Notes: generated from the letters alone by a model not told the origin. A DNA stretch of 64,000 bases from Lysinibacillus sphaericus (GCF_001629735.1 NZ_CP015224.1:1984001-2048000), one strand, 5' to 3'; shown: positions 8,820 through 18,875, counted from the first letter of the stretch. Program-made: numbers and translations.

Positions 8820-10102
8820 CTACTTTCCGTGAATAAATTGTTGAATAGTCGGTAGTAAATCCTCATGTAATGGAAGTGTTGGATCTGCATAGGTTGCTAA
8901 ATTCGCGGCATAGTCTTCTGGTGCCTTTTTCAACACATGGTTCATCCCCTTCATATAAAGAAGCTTTGCATTAGCGTTACCTTTCTTTAATGCCTCTGCA
9001 TCGACTTCCTTCACTTGTAAATCAGTCGTTCCTTGCACAAGTAGTACACGACTCTTTACTTTCCCAAGCTCTACGGCTGGATTATACTTGAACATTGAAA
9101 TAAGGAATGGCTGTACAGAAGGACGGAAGACTGCTTGTAATTCTGGCGAAATACTTTCTACTTGCTTTCCTTGCTTAAGAGCTTTCAAAATGTCCTTGGA
9201 TTCTTTGAATAAATTTGGTGCTAGTTGACTTTTTAATTGCTCCATCAATACTTCATCCATTGGACGCCCAGCACCCGCAATCGAAACAAAGGATTCTACT
9301 CCTGTTTGTTGAGCAGCTAATAAACCAATTAATGAACCTTCACTATGCCCAATTACATGAATATTTGTATAGGCTTTATTAGCCTGCAAGGATTGAATGA
9401 TTTTCACTGCATCCTCCACATATTGGTCAAACGTCACATCTTCTTCTTTTGTCAAGAGTGCTTGATTATCCCCAATACCGCGCTTATCATAGCGTACAGT
9501 TGTGATGCCCTCCTGAGCTAAACCTTCAGCAATCATTTTTAAGCTATTATTTTTACCAGCTAAAACTGAATTACCATCCTTATCTGTTGGCCCAGAGCCA
9601 GCTATAATAACTGCAACTGGTGATGGAGATGTTGTATTAGCTTTTTGAAGAGCCACCATTAGGTCACCTTGCTGAACGGGAATTTTTAATGTATCGTAGG
9701 TGACTGGTTCCTCTTTATATGCTTTTAAGATAAGTGGGAATGTCCCCCATTTTGTTGAAATGTTGCTTCAATTTGTTCATTTTTGAATGTACCATCAATT
9801 TCTATAAATGAGCCATTTAATTGAATGGACACAGTTACCTGATCACCTGTATATTTCACACTCTTCAACGGAAAATTGGATATTCCCTGTGCTGGCACGG
9901 ATAGAGTACCACCATCTTTCTGTAAATCAACAATGATTGGTAGCTGTCCATTCGGTGTTTCAATATTGCCTTCCCATTTTCCAATAAACTGTTCGCTCAT
10001 GGCACTTCCCCCCTTTGTTTCATTGTTTTCTGCAATCACTCCCTTTTGCCCACAGCCAGCTAAAAGTAAAAGCGTACAGCATAACACAAACAATTTCTTC
10101 AA
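8820..10102 (-). pseudogene. Lipoprotein alpha/beta hydrolase, split by a one-base deletion
   Basis: Start TTG at 10102 (AGGGAGGGAG upstream) opens a lipoprotein signal with lipobox LLAGC, then a beta-rich domain (IGKWEGNIETPNGQ onward). The frame ends early at 9725, but the second frame continues PLILKAYKEEPVTYDTLKIP into a serine hydrolase of the alpha/beta fold (GHSEGS nucleophile elbow, HVLKKAPEDY near the end). Inserting one G in the five-G run at 9744-9748 joins both into one protein of about 427 residues. Either a real frameshift or a homopolymer read error; the second piece could be translated alone only weakly. Confidence 0.75.
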
Positions 10103-10402
10103 TACAATCTCCCTCCCTATGTGAAAATTACCAATATTTTTGGCAATACTGCCATACTGATTCATAAACACTATTTGTTAGCATAATTAACTATCCAACC
10201 AATGCCTTATTTTTTAAACTAACGAGGATGTATCTTATGTACTGTCAAAAAAATGCGCCTTGCAATCGTGAAATGGTAGTGCCATAGCATCAAAAATGCC
10301 TACTATTTATAAGCATAATACCCAAATTCATGGCTCTTTTTTTAAACACCTGGTACTTGCCACCCTAATAGGTATATGGATTAACTAATTGTAACAAAGT
10401 AG
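10103..10402. other. Gene-free stretch
   Basis: AT-rich spacer upstream of the lipoprotein hydrolase gene. I see no supported gene; the only open piece with a plausible start is about 16-19 codons around 10225-10285. Confidence 0.3.
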
Positions 10403-10437
10403 AATCTGTTCTACTAAGAGTAGTACAGATTTTTTTC
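10403..10437 (+). terminator. Strong plus-strand terminator without an upstream gene
   Basis: Stem AATCTGTTCTACT/AGTAGTACAGATT (one T-T mismatch), three-base loop, followed by TTTTTT. No plus-strand gene precedes it within the 5 kb to its left. Confidence 0.65.
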
Positions 10438-10507
10438 GTTGTCAAATGTAGCTATTTTTTGGTGTCCGTTTTGTTATCTTCCCCCATTGAAAAGCAGCAA
10501 TAAAAAA

Positions 10508-10530
10508 GGACCCAGAATAATTCTGGATCC
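10508..10530 (-). terminator. Terminator of the broken YpzG-like copy
   Basis: Stem GGACCCAGAA/TTCTGGATCC with a TAA loop, followed by TTTTTTAT on the minus strand. Confidence 0.7.
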
Positions 10531-10557
10531 ATGGACACTTATTGCTTCTAGTTGATT

Positions 10558-10709
10558 TTTTACCGGAATGGTTTACGCTTCACCTTAATCTACAGTGAAA
10601 CAGATCTCTGCTTCACCTTTAGCCTTAAGTATTAAGAAGCTTCAACCCTCCACAGCTGTGGCGGACTTTCCTGAGATTCTTGGTCTTTGGGTGTTTGACT
10701 ATTACTCAT
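10558..10709 (-). pseudogene. Second, broken copy of the small YpzG-like gene
   Basis: Starts at ATG 10709 after GGGGAGGATGCAGA. The first 25 codons (MSNSQTPKDQESQ... to WRVEAS) stop at 10632. Two frames over, LKAKGEAEI follows, matching the GETEI part of the intact copy at 7687-7839. The shared start motif, W-R segment, GE-EI segment and downstream hairpin show these are paralogues, with this one broken by an indel. Confidence 0.55.
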
Positions 10710-10902
10710 TCTGCATCCTCCCCATCAGTTTAGATGAATAAGTGTTTCCAGTCTTATTATGAACCATTGCCCTTCTGTTTATGCATGATTATAATGTTTT
10801 CTTTGGCTAAGAAACTATGCCAGCCATGGTGAATTTGTATTTTGGTCTTGTGGCGTGCAGCAACAGTCATTAAGTCCTGATTGATCGTGCAGCGAAATCC
10901 AA

Positions 10903-11007
10903 TCATTTTCCGTAAACCAACTCTACATCTGCTAACGCATTGGATTCCGTCACCTTTGCTGCATCTTCCTTTGTCATCTATTGTTTAATCGATTCATCAC
11001 CCATCAT
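10903..11007 (-). pseudogene. Remnant resembling a small TKEDAA spore-associated protein
   Basis: GGGAGGAACAAA precedes ATGATG at 11007. The frame reads MMGDESIKQ, TAG, then MTKEDAAKVTESNALADVE, ending at TGA 10903; DFAARSIRT follows beyond it. MTKEDAA plus a later FAAR resembles the short seed-maturation-like proteins common in Bacillaceae. Two in-frame stops in a small gene mean it is broken if the identification is right. Confidence 0.35.
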
Positions 11008-11035
11008 TTTGTTCCTCCCACCACGTTTTTATACA

Positions 11036-11067
11036 AAAACCCCAATTCCGCGTCTCCAGAATTGGGG
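11036..11067 (-). terminator. Terminator of argG-argH
   Basis: Stem CCCCAATTC/GAATTGGGG (11040-11067) followed on the minus strand by TTTTTG; lies 139 bases past the argH stop. Confidence 0.75.
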
Positions 11068-11205
11068 ATTGTCCTTCACGTATGTAAGGTACTCTTTTTC
11101 ACGTCACCCACTGGCTCTGTTGAAAAAGGATAAGGTTTTCATAGTGCCTCACAGGACAGCTTTAATGAATATCTATGCAAAGGTCACGAGGACATGCACG
11201 CAAAA

Positions 11206-12588
11206 TTAATGTTGGGCAACTAGACAAGCTTGGGCTTTTTCAATTTGAATTTTGACTTGGTCAAAGCCAGTGCCCCCAAGAGAGTGACGACGTCGAACGG
11301 CCGCTTCTGGCGCTAACACATCGTAAATATCCGAATCAATTAACTCGCTTTCATGCTTCATCTCATCCAATGGTAAATCTAATAGGTAAATGCCTTTTTG
11401 AATACAAGTGAAGACAAGTTTACCTGTTACCTCATGTGCTTCACGGAATGGCATACCTTTTGTAGCAAGGTAATCAGCTAGCTCTGTTGCGTTCGAAAAG
11501 TCAGCATGGACAGCCTGCTGTAAGCGATCCGTATTGACGGTCATCGTACGAACCATACCTTCAAAGATTTTCAGAGAGCCAAGAATCGTATGCACTGTAT
11601 CGAACATGCCTTCTTTATCTTCTTGCATATCTTTGTTGTACGTTAATGGTGTTCCCTTTAAAACCGTTAACAAGCCCATTAGATTTCCATAAACACGCCC
11701 TGTTTTGCCTCGAATGAGCTCAGCCATATCGGGATTTTTCTTTTGTGGCATAATGGAAGAACCTGTTGAAAAGGCATCATCCAATTCAATAAATTTAAAT
11801 TCATCTGTAGACCATAAAATGATTTCCTCAGCAAAGCGCGATAAATGAGCCATTAACAAGGATGCATTACTTAAAAATTCTACAATAAAGTCACGGTCAC
11901 TTACAGCATCCATCGAGTTGGCATAAACCTCACTAAACCCAAGCAATTCTGCTGATTTTAAACGGTCTATTGGGAATGTTGTCCCTGCCATCGCTCCTGC
12001 CCCTAATGGCAAAATATCAATGCGTTTGATGGATTCTGTGAAGCGTTGCTTATCACGCTCTAGCATCCAAAAATAAGCCATTAAATGGTGGGCAAATGAA
12101 ATGGGCTGTGCACGCTGCAAATGTGTATAGCCAGGTGCAATCGTTTCAATATGCTCCTCGGCTTGGACTAATAAAGTTTGTTGGAATGCAGCAATTAAAT
12201 CAATTGTTTCCTGGACACGCTTTTTCAAAAATAGATGCATATCCGTCGCAACTTGGTCATTGCGGCTACGCCCTGTATGAAGTTTGCCACCAACAGGACC
12301 AATTAAATCAATGAGCATCTTTTCTAAATTTAAATGTATATCTTCATTAGCAATGCTAAATTCAAGCTCACCTGCTATTGCCTTATCTTTCAGTTGGGCA
12401 AGACCACTCAGTATGGCCTGTACATCAGCTGATGGTAAAATCCCTGTTGCGCCAAGCATTGTGACATGTGCAACACTACCTTCAAGGTCCTCTAGCACAA
12501 GTTGTTGATCAAAGCCAATGGATGCACCAAATTCATCTACCCATGCTTCTGCTGATTTTTGGAAACGTCCACCCCATAGTTTTGTCAT
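11206..12588 (-). CDS. argH: Argininosuccinate lyase
   Basis: 460 residues, normal length. The fumarase/aspartase-superfamily signature [12 protein letters not shown] lies at about residues 276-287, with the catalytic serine in its [11 protein letters not shown] near residue 110 and TGRV later are conserved. It splits argininosuccinate to arginine and fumarate, the last step of arginine synthesis. It follows argG by 80 bases on the same strand and shares the argG promoter; the terminator at 11036-11067 closes the operon. Confidence 0.97.
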   Translation of the reverse strand: MTKLWGGRFQKSAEAWVDEFGASIGFDQQLVLEDLEGSVAHVTMLGATGILPSADVQAILSGLAQLKDKAIAGELEFSIANEDIHLNLEKMLIDLIGPVGGKLHTGRSRNDQVATDMHLFLKKRVQETIDLIAAFQQTLLVQAEEHIETIAPGYTHLQRAQPISFAHHLMAYFWMLERDKQRFTESIKRIDILPLGAGAMAGTTFPIDRLKSAELLGFSEVYANSMDAVSDRDFIVEFLSNASLLMAHLSRFAEEIILWSTDEFKFIELDDAFSTGSSIMPQKKNPDMAELIRGKTGRVYGNLMGLLTVLKGTPLTYNKDMQEDKEGMFDTVHTILGSLKIFEGMVRTMTVNTDRLQQAVHADFSNATELADYLATKGMPFREAHEVTGKLVFTCIQKGIYLLDLPLDEMKHESELIDSDIYDVLAPEAAVRRRHSLGGTGFDQVKIQIEKAQACLVAQH

Positions 12589-12668
12589 GTCAGCTCACCT
12601 TTTCCTTTATTACTTTTCAAAAGGTGTAGGTCAAGCACAAATGCTTCACCCCACCCTGCTTATTACGA

Positions 12669-13862
12669 TTACTTTTTATTAACAGCTGAGTTCACTACAG
12701 TTGGTAGACCCCATAGTTCGATAAAGCCTACAGCGGAAGCGTGGTTGAATTGATCTTCCTTCGAATATGTGGCTAATTTTTCATTGTATAGTGAATTTGG
12801 TGATTTACGTCCTTCTACAATGGCATGCCCTTTGAATAATTTCACACGCACTGTACCATTCACATATTGCTGTGACTGGGTAAGGAATGCCTCAAGTGCA
12901 TCACGTAATGGAGAGAACCATAAACCATCATAAATTAATTCAGATAGTTTTTTCTCAATGACTGGCTTGAAGTGGGCTAATTCTTTGACAAGTGTTAAAT
13001 CCTCAAGCTCTTTATGAGCCGTTAACAACACCTTAGCACCAGGAATTTCATAAACCTCACGAGATTTAATACCGACTAAACGATTTTCAACGTGATCGAT
13101 ACGTCCAATGCCATGTGCACCTGCTACTGCGTTTAATTCCTGTATTAAATCAGCAAGCTTCATTTCTTTGCCGTTTAAAGCAACTGGTTTACCAGCCACG
13201 AATTCGATTTCCACGTACTCTGCTTCATTTGGTGCATTTTCTACTGAAACCGTTAAGCCATAAGCTTCTTCTGGTGGAGATACCCATGGATCTTCCATAA
13301 TGCCCGCTTCATTCGCACGACCCCATAAGTTTTGGTCAATTGAAAATGGAGAATCTAATGTCGCAGGAATAGGTACATTATGTTTCATCGCATATTCGAT
13401 TTCCTCATCACGGCTCCAGCCCCACTCACGTACTGGTGCTAATACCTCTAAATCAGGATTCAATGCTTTAATAGAAACTTCAAAACGTACTTGGTCATTT
13501 CCTTTTCCTGTGCAACCATGAGCTACAGCATCCGCACCTACTTGGTTCGCAATCTCAACTAATTTTTTCGAGATTAATGGACGAGAAAGAGCCGACACTA
13601 ATGGATACTTTTGTTCATACCATGTGTGTGCTTGTAATGAAATTAATGCATAGTTTTCAGCAAATTCATCCTTTGCATCCACCATATAAGATTCAATCGC
13701 TCCTACTTGTAGAGCTTTGTTTTTTACAAACTCCAGATCTTTCCCTTCACCAACGTCAAGACATACTGCGATTACGTCCCAACCTTGTTCTTTTAACCAT
13801 GGAATTGCGACCGAAGTATCAAGTCCACCTGAATATGCTAGTACAACCTTTTTATTTGCCAT
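12669..13862 (-). CDS. argG: Argininosuccinate synthase
   Basis: 397 residues from ATG 13862 ([17 protein letters not shown]), chosen because GGAGG sits about nine bases before it and this is the family N-terminus; a longer frame to 13940 has no ribosome site. The [10 protein letters not shown]-loop (about 8-16) binds ATP and [13 protein letters not shown] is conserved. It ligates citrulline and aspartate. A promoter (TTGTTT-17-TACTAT) and an ArgR box lie upstream. Confidence 0.97.
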   Translation of the reverse strand: MANKKVVLAYSGGLDTSVAIPWLKEQGWDVIAVCLDVGEGKDLEFVKNKALQVGAIESYMVDAKDEFAENYALISLQAHTWYEQKYPLVSALSRPLISKKLVEIANQVGADAVAHGCTGKGNDQVRFEVSIKALNPDLEVLAPVREWGWSRDEEIEYAMKHNVPIPATLDSPFSIDQNLWGRANEAGIMEDPWVSPPEEAYGLTVSVENAPNEAEYVEIEFVAGKPVALNGKEMKLADLIQELNAVAGAHGIGRIDHVENRLVGIKSREVYEIPGAKVLLTAHKELEDLTLVKELAHFKPVIEKKLSELIYDGLWFSPLRDALEAFLTQSQQYVNGTVRVKLFKGHAIVEGRKSPNSLYNEKLATYSKEDQFNHASAVGFIELWGLPTVVNSAVNKK

Positions 13863-13891
13863 AACTAAATACGCCTCCATTGCTCTATAGA

Positions 13892-13909
13892 TATGTATGT
13901 TTATACATT
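13892..13909. promoter_or_regulatory. ArgR box of argG-argH
   Basis: The 18 bases contain the near-palindrome ATGTAT-GT-TTATACAT and match the known consensus TNTGNATWWWWATNCANA with two mismatches. The site lies about 15 bases downstream of the expected transcription start, between promoter and ribosome site, fitting repression by arginine-bound ArgR/AhrC. Confidence 0.7.
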
Positions 13910-13930
13910 CAATTAAAAGTTTATACACGA

Positions 13931-13959
13931 ATAGTATCATGTTATAAAAATAAAAACAA
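13931..13959 (-). promoter_or_regulatory. SigA-type promoter of argG
   Basis: On the minus strand: -35 TTGTTT (13954-13959), 17-base spacer, -10 TACTAT (13931-13936) preceded by TGA, giving an extended -10. Confidence 0.65.
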
Positions 13960-14102
13960 GCGTATTTTTATAAATTAATAGACTTTTATTTTTCTTATAA
14001 AAAGTCAGTTTATCCATACATCACTCTGAAGAAAATCAATGATATTCACTCGGAAAAACACTTTTCTACTATAGACATAAATGTATACTATATAAATTAC
14101 AA

Positions 14103-14136
14103 CAAAAAAAGAATCCAATGTATAAATTGGATTCTT
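14103..14136 (-). terminator. Terminator of the CPBP protease gene
   Basis: Perfect 11-bp stem AAGAATCCAAT/ATTGGATTCTT followed on the minus strand by TTTTTT. Confidence 0.8.
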
Positions 14137-14213
14137 GTGCGCCGCTATTACTGGATAAAAAAACGAACTATTGCTTGGAACAGCTCGACCACGCGTAATG
14201 GAAATCTACGCGT

Positions 14214-15023
14214 TTACTTGCATTGGATAGATTTATTTGACCAAACCTTCTTTGGATTCATCAGTATAAGTAGAAAGGCTGCTATTGAATACAGGATAGC
14301 GTTATACATCATTAAAATAATTAAATTCTCGTTTATTATGCCAATAAAAAAATTGAAGAATTGATGAATGATTATAGGAATTATTAAATTTTGATTAATT
14401 GAATAGAAGGCTGTCATAATGATGGTCGTAGAAATGATGGAAAGCATAAAGAATACGATGTATTTCAGTAGCTCCAACCCTGTAAATCCAGTTGTAAACC
14501 AAATCGGTAAATGCCAAATCCCCCACCAAAATCCTATGATAATCGCAGATTGTAATGACCCATATTTCTTTTGAAGCTCAAGCAAGGCAAAGCCTCTCCA
14601 CCCTAATTCTTCTCCTATAGGTCCTGACAACAGATTTTTAAAGAAATAATAACTAAGCATTCCCCAGGATGAAATAGTAAAAATTGCGTCAGCTTCAGCA
14701 TGATTCATAGCTAGAAGTAAGATGATGATAAAGATGGTGCCTTGAATGAGCAAGACAGAAAGAATGACAGAAAATTGGAGTTGATGTTTAAATTTTTGTT
14801 TCACGAAATGTAAAAAGTGCTGCCCTGGATAAATTTTTGGAAATAGTATGGCAAAGGCAAAAGTCGATGACCATGCTGATAGACAGCGGACTATATCGAA
14901 TACCCATGTAGGAAGCCCTAGCATTTTGACAGCGCCTACAAGGCAAAAAAGTGGTAAAAAGATGATATTAGTGAGGATAACGAAGCTTGCTACTGGTCTT
15001 TTTAGCTTCTTTTTTCTGTTCAT
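14214..15023 (-). CDS. CPBP-family intramembrane metalloprotease
   Basis: 269 residues with about seven to eight membrane segments. The conserved motifs of CAAX protease/bacteriocin-processing proteins are present: EELGWRGF (EExxxR), FWWGIWHLP (FxxxH) and HQFFN (HxxxN). The active site would lie in the membrane. Targets are unknown; relatives process prenylated proteins, bacteriocins or anti-sigma factors. GGGGGATTTATTAT precedes the ATG. It stands after the MerR gene but with a separate ribosome site and 86-base gap. Confidence 0.88.
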   Translation of the reverse strand: MNRKKKLKRPVASFVILTNIIFLPLFCLVGAVKMLGLPTWVFDIVRCLSAWSSTFAFAILFPKIYPGQHFLHFVKQKFKHQLQFSVILSVLLIQGTIFIIILLLAMNHAEADAIFTISSWGMLSYYFFKNLLSGPIGEELGWRGFALLELQKKYGSLQSAIIIGFWWGIWHLPIWFTTGFTGLELLKYIVFFMLSIISTTIIMTAFYSINQNLIIPIIIHQFFNFFIGIINENLIILMMYNAILYSIAAFLLILMNPKKVWSNKSIQCK

Positions 15024-15109
15024 ATAATAAATCCCCCGTTTCGTTCTGAATACCTTCAGCTTAAACCTGGGGGTTGCTCACAGGTCAATACATATTTCTG
15101 GCCATCACT

Positions 15110-15904
15110 CTATTTTATTGGGACATACATTTCTAAAAAAATTCGTTCTAACCCTCCCTCGTAAGTCGCTAGTAATAAGTTAATATAAACGAGACCTAAA
15201 AGTTTATAGCCATTTTCTTTTGCTACTCTTCTAATAGTCGCTTCCACTTGGTCATCTGTATTTTTGCCCCCGGTTGACCATCTTCCGTCTTCAATTACCG
15301 TATATAAACATTTAGGATGAAATAAAACTTGATCTTCTAATGTTTTCTCGTTTTCTTCTAGCTTTCGCACAATCATAAATTTATCTTTCTGCATGCCCTG
15401 TTCATTAAAGTGAATGACCCTTCTTAATGATGTCAGGATCACCGCTTTTTTTAAACTGTCTGTATTTTCTTTGAGTGCGTCATACTCTTCATAAGCTGTA
15501 TAATGGTCTATTACTCCTAACATGGCTAGAGGTTTCATTTCTTTTATCGTAAAGGTACCTACATATTGTTGAATTTTTTGGCAATCTTCTTTAGCATTTT
15601 GGAGTTTTTTTAACAGTAGTTTTTTATAGGCTATCTCCTCTAACACTTGTTGTTCTTTCTCCTCCAATACGAGTTGGATTCCCTCTATGCTCATGCCCTT
15701 TCTCACTTCTTGTATTCGTTTAATTTCTAAATCCAATTCTCGATAAAAATTGACGGTTGTCAAATTATAAATATCCAATTGATTATACGTTCTATAGCCA
15801 TTTTCGCTATTTTGGTGAGGCTTGACCAATCCCTTTTCCTCATAATATTTGATCGTATCTCTAGAAATGCCTAAAAATTTTGCCACTTGTCCAATTGTAT
15901 ACAT
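15110..15904 (-). CDS. MerR-family transcriptional regulator
   Basis: 264 residues from ATG 15904, chosen because GGGGGG lies four bases upstream and MYTIGQVAKFLGISRDTIKYYEEKGLVKP is the family N-terminus. Residues 1-70 form the winged helix DNA-binding domain, residues 75-115 a coiled coil, and the rest resembles a ligand-binding domain of the BmrR/GyrI type. The ligand is unknown; the CPBP protease gene downstream is a possible target. Confidence 0.85.
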   Translation of the reverse strand: MYTIGQVAKFLGISRDTIKYYEEKGLVKPHQNSENGYRTYNQLDIYNLTTVNFYRELDLEIKRIQEVRKGMSIEGIQLVLEEKEQQVLEEIAYKKLLLKKLQNAKEDCQKIQQYVGTFTIKEMKPLAMLGVIDHYTAYEEYDALKENTDSLKKAVILTSLRRVIHFNEQGMQKDKFMIVRKLEENEKTLEDQVLFHPKCLYTVIEDGRWSTGGKNTDDQVEATIRRVAKENGYKLLGLVYINLLLATYEGGLERIFLEMYVPIK

Positions 15905-15977
15905 ATTACCCCCCTTTTCTTTGCCAGTATGAAAAAACTGTAGACATGCCAAGAACATGTTTACAGCTAGATGTTCA

Positions 15978-16727
15978 TTATTTTTTATGGAAGAATGACT
16001 TCCCTAGGAACTCAATTGTTGCAGGTGCCAATGCATACAGTTTACTCGACAGCCCCATGATTTTTGGGAGGTTGACCTCTCGAACTGGGCGTTCAATTGT
16101 TTTAATTGTCGCCTGTGCTACTTCATCAGCTGATAATAAAAATCTGCCTAAAGATGCGCGATAGCCACTTTGATCATTGACCTTGTCTAAAAATGGTGTA
16201 TCGATTGGACCAGGGTGAATGGCTGTTACTTTTACATGATATGGTGCAAGCTCCATGCGTAGTCCATTGGTAAATCCTACAATTGCATGTTTAGTAGCTG
16301 CATAAACACTTGCTTTCGGAGTGGCGACCTTGCCAGCCTGTGAACCAATAAAAATCAAATGCCCTTGATTTCGCTTCATCATCGTGGAAGCTAACCGTTT
16401 AGCAAGATAAATGGGTACACCAATATTCAATTCAATCATTTGTGCAATATCTTCATCCATTAACTTAGGAGCCTCAGCAAACTTTCCAACACCAGCTGAA
16501 AGGATGGCGACATCAATAGGAGGAAGCTGGGCACAAACAGCGTCGAGTGTATGTAAATGGGTTAAATCAGCTTGGATGACTTTGGCTCCCAAACGTTCTA
16601 AAACTTTTAATGCTACAGCATTGCGGCCTGTGGCATAAACGGTATGACCTTGGGCTACTAGCAACTCTGTTATTTTTAAGCCTACACCACTTGTGGCCCC
16701 TGTTACGAAGATCGTCTTCCTATTCAT
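15978..16727 (-). CDS. yqjQ: Short-chain dehydrogenase (YqjQ-like)
   Basis: 249 residues, classical SDR fold: TGATSGVG nucleotide-binding motif near residue 9, ILSAGVG (NAG region) and YAATKHA catalytic Tyr-Lys near residue 150. Substrate unknown. It starts eight bases after the MBL gene stop. In B. subtilis yqjQ lies next to yqjP and proI in the same way, which supports the name. Confidence 0.8.
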   Translation of the reverse strand: MNRKTIFVTGATSGVGLKITELLVAQGHTVYATGRNAVALKVLERLGAKVIQADLTHLHTLDAVCAQLPPIDVAILSAGVGKFAEAPKLMDEDIAQMIELNIGVPIYLAKRLASTMMKRNQGHLIFIGSQAGKVATPKASVYAATKHAIVGFTNGLRMELAPYHVKVTAIHPGPIDTPFLDKVNDQSGYRASLGRFLLSADEVAQATIKTIERPVREVNLPKIMGLSSKLYALAPATIEFLGKSFFHKK

Positions 16728-16735
16728 ATATAGTC

Positions 16736-17683
16736 CTACTTTCTTTTAAATAAATAAATACCTTCTTCTGTCTTCGATGAAGTAATATAATTATTTGCCT
16801 CTAAATAATCTAAATGCCCCAACGTTTTAGACAAGGTTAATCCAAGCATATGCTGGAAGATAGCTGGATACAATCGTTTCGTCACTTGCACAACCGTTAA
16901 TTGATCATCCCCTAGTAATTCACAAACTTTCATGGATTGCTGATGCTGTCTTTCTAGTCGTTTATCAATTAATATCGGAATGTCTTGTAGTTCAGCCCCA
17001 TGTCCTGTATACATCATTTTGACAGGCAATTGGCGTAAGATTTCGAGGGATTCATTATAATGTAATAATGACTTTGTACGTCCCAATGAAGGATCTAATG
17101 GTGGTTCAATTAAAGGGTTGGGCGTGATTTTTTCAAGTAATAAATCTCCGCCAATCACATGATGTGTTTGTTCATCCCAAAAAATAAAATGGCTTTGTGC
17201 ATGCCCTAATGTTTCAATTGCCTTTAATCCTGGATGCCCAGGTACTTCATCTCCATCGGTCAAAATTTGTGTCAATGGACGTTCTCCTACAAGCTCTAAT
17301 TCACGACGTACATGCACGCTTTTAGCAATATACTCTTGTGGCACCCCATGTTCAAATAAACATGTACTGTAAAATTGCTCGTGATAACGTAAAAACTCTT
17401 CGTCATGACGAAGCCATTTATCATTATAGGCATGGCCTAAAATTTCAGCATATGGAAAAGCATCGACCCATCCCGCATGATCAGGGTGATGATGGGTGAG
17501 TACAACTTGTTCAATATCTCGCATATCATAGCCCGCAGCGCGAATCCCCCATTTCAGAGCATCATAGGCTTCTACTGTTTTTGGTCCAACATCAAAAATG
17601 CTAAGTGCATCACCTTTCACAATAAATGCATTGACATCTCCTACTTCATAGGGTGTTGGTATTTCTATTTTGTATATAGACAA
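16736..17683 (-). CDS. yqjP: MBL-fold metallo-hydrolase (YqjP-like)
   Basis: About 315 residues from a TTG at 17683, preferred because GGGGGAG is six bases upstream; an ATG at 17725 has no ribosome site. THHHPDHAGW is the HxHxDH zinc-binding motif and TLGHAQSHFIF and YTGHGAEL carry further metal ligands. The C-terminal winged-helix part is typical of YqjP. It is first gene of a pair with the SDR and faces away from proI. Confidence 0.82.
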   Translation of the reverse strand: MSIYKIEIPTPYEVGDVNAFIVKGDALSIFDVGPKTVEAYDALKWGIRAAGYDMRDIEQVVLTHHHPDHAGWVDAFPYAEILGHAYNDKWLRHDEEFLRYHEQFYSTCLFEHGVPQEYIAKSVHVRRELELVGERPLTQILTDGDEVPGHPGLKAIETLGHAQSHFIFWDEQTHHVIGGDLLLEKITPNPLIEPPLDPSLGRTKSLLHYNESLEILRQLPVKMMYTGHGAELQDIPILIDKRLERQHQQSMKVCELLGDDQLTVVQVTKRLYPAIFQHMLGLTLSKTLGHLDYLEANNYITSSKTEEGIYLFKRK

Positions 17684-17764
17684 AGTTGTCTCCCCCTTTT
17701 TACTCGCTAGTGAATACTGATTCATTCTATTTTACAAGTTTTTTCTGTTTTCGTCATCTTCCTG

Positions 17765-17793
17765 TTGACAGGTTGCTTTTCCATCACTATAAT
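17765..17793 (+). promoter_or_regulatory. Consensus promoter of the proI T-box transcript
   Basis: TTGACA (17765-17770), 17-base spacer, TATAAT (17788-17793): both hexamers match SigA consensus exactly. Confidence 0.85.
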
Positions 17794-17821
17794 TTTGAAT
17801 AATCTAATTATTAATGTGCGT

Positions 17822-18047
17822 TGAAGAAGCCGAGTACGTAATTGGTGAAGGTGTTAGAGAGTGTTACATTTGCTGAGAGTAACATCACCCACTCCCATTA
17901 CCGAACCTATTTCTGAGCAGTTATGCAAACATAACCGTCTCCCTTGCGATAAGAGGGCTAAGAGTTGTGCCAATATTGGCAAACAAAGGTGGTACCGCGG
18001 AAACAAGAGCGTTTTCGTCCTTCTAAATAAGGACGAGAGCGCTTTTT
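17822..18047 (+). ncRNA. T-box leader, proline-specific
   Basis: The leader has AGTA at 17833-17836 and GAACCTA at 17903-17909 on the opposite side of the specifier loop; the triplet CCT (17906-17908) followed by A reads as a proline specifier. AAAGGTGGTACCGCGG at 17985-18000 is the T-box antiterminator sequence. A terminator stem (about 18007-18042) ends in TTTTTT. Uncharged tRNA-Pro should stabilise the antiterminator and allow proI transcription, as known for B. subtilis proI. Confidence 0.92.
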
Positions 18048-18071
18048 TATTTTGAACTGGAGGTTTTATTC

Positions 18072-18875
18072 ATGAAAAAAATTTTATTTATCGGTGCGGG
18101 CTCAATGGCAGAGGCATTGATTCAAGGGTGGATAAAGCAAAAGGTATTTTCACCACAGGAAATTTACGTCACCAATCGCTCTGATAAAGAACGTCTGCAT
18201 TTCTTACAAGAAACATATGGCATCCACTGCATGTTTGATCAGGCCATTTATCGTCAGGCAGATCTAATTATTTTGGCGATGAAGCCAAAAGACGCAATTG
18301 CAGCGATGCGTGAGTTAAAACCCAAAATTACAGCACAGTCTGCGATTCTGTCGATTCTAGCGGGTATTGGCATTGGGACGATTACTGAACTTTTAGGGAG
18401 CCGTCCAGTCGCACGGGTGATGCCTAACACGTCTGCCACTATTGGTATGTCCGCAAGTGGCATTTCATTCAATAACGAAGTGTCTACTGCACAGCGTATT
18501 CTTTTTCTCCAGTTATTAGAGGCTGTTGGCTCTGTTATTGAAGTCGATGAGGATCAATTACATGCAGTCACAGCCCTTTCAGGTAGTGGCCCTGCTTATA
18601 TTTATTATTTAATGGAGGCGTTCGAGCGTGTAGGGACAGAGGTAGGCCTATCTAAAGATACCGTACGATTATTGATGACACAAACACTTGCAGGTACTGC
18701 CGAAATGCTCAAGCAATCCTTAGATGAACCAGATGTTCTACGCAAAAAAGTAACAAGCCCTGGCGGGACAACAGAGGCTGGAATTCAAGCGCTAGAGCAA
18801 TATCAATTTAATAAGGCGATTGAAGCTTGTATCAAAGAAGCCGAAGCACGATCTCGTTCACTTGCAAATGGATAA
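18072..18875 (+). CDS. proI: Pyrroline-5-carboxylate reductase
   Basis: 267 residues. The Rossmann motif FIGAGSMAEAL begins at residue 5 and the C-terminal signature ALSGSGPAYIYYLMEAF followed by KKVTSPGGTTEAGI is that of P5C reductases. It makes proline from pyrroline-5-carboxylate with NAD(P)H. GGAGG lies eight bases before the ATG. It is first after the proline T-box and is followed 48 bases later by namA, as in B. subtilis. Confidence 0.95.
   Translation: MKKILFIGAGSMAEALIQGWIKQKVFSPQEIYVTNRSDKERLHFLQETYGIHCMFDQAIYRQADLIILAMKPKDAIAAMRELKPKITAQSAILSILAGIGIGTITELLGSRPVARVMPNTSATIGMSASGISFNNEVSTAQRILFLQLLEAVGSVIEVDEDQLHAVTALSGSGPAYIYYLMEAFERVGTEVGLSKDTVRLLMTQTLAGTAEMLKQSLDEPDVLRKKVTSPGGTTEAGIQALEQYQFNKAIEACIKEAEARSRSLANG

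Noticed and set aside
10757..10906. 49-codon minus-strand frame next to the TKEDAA remnant
   Set aside because: It overlaps that remnant's continuation in another frame and lacks a good ribosome site; likely a by-product of decay.
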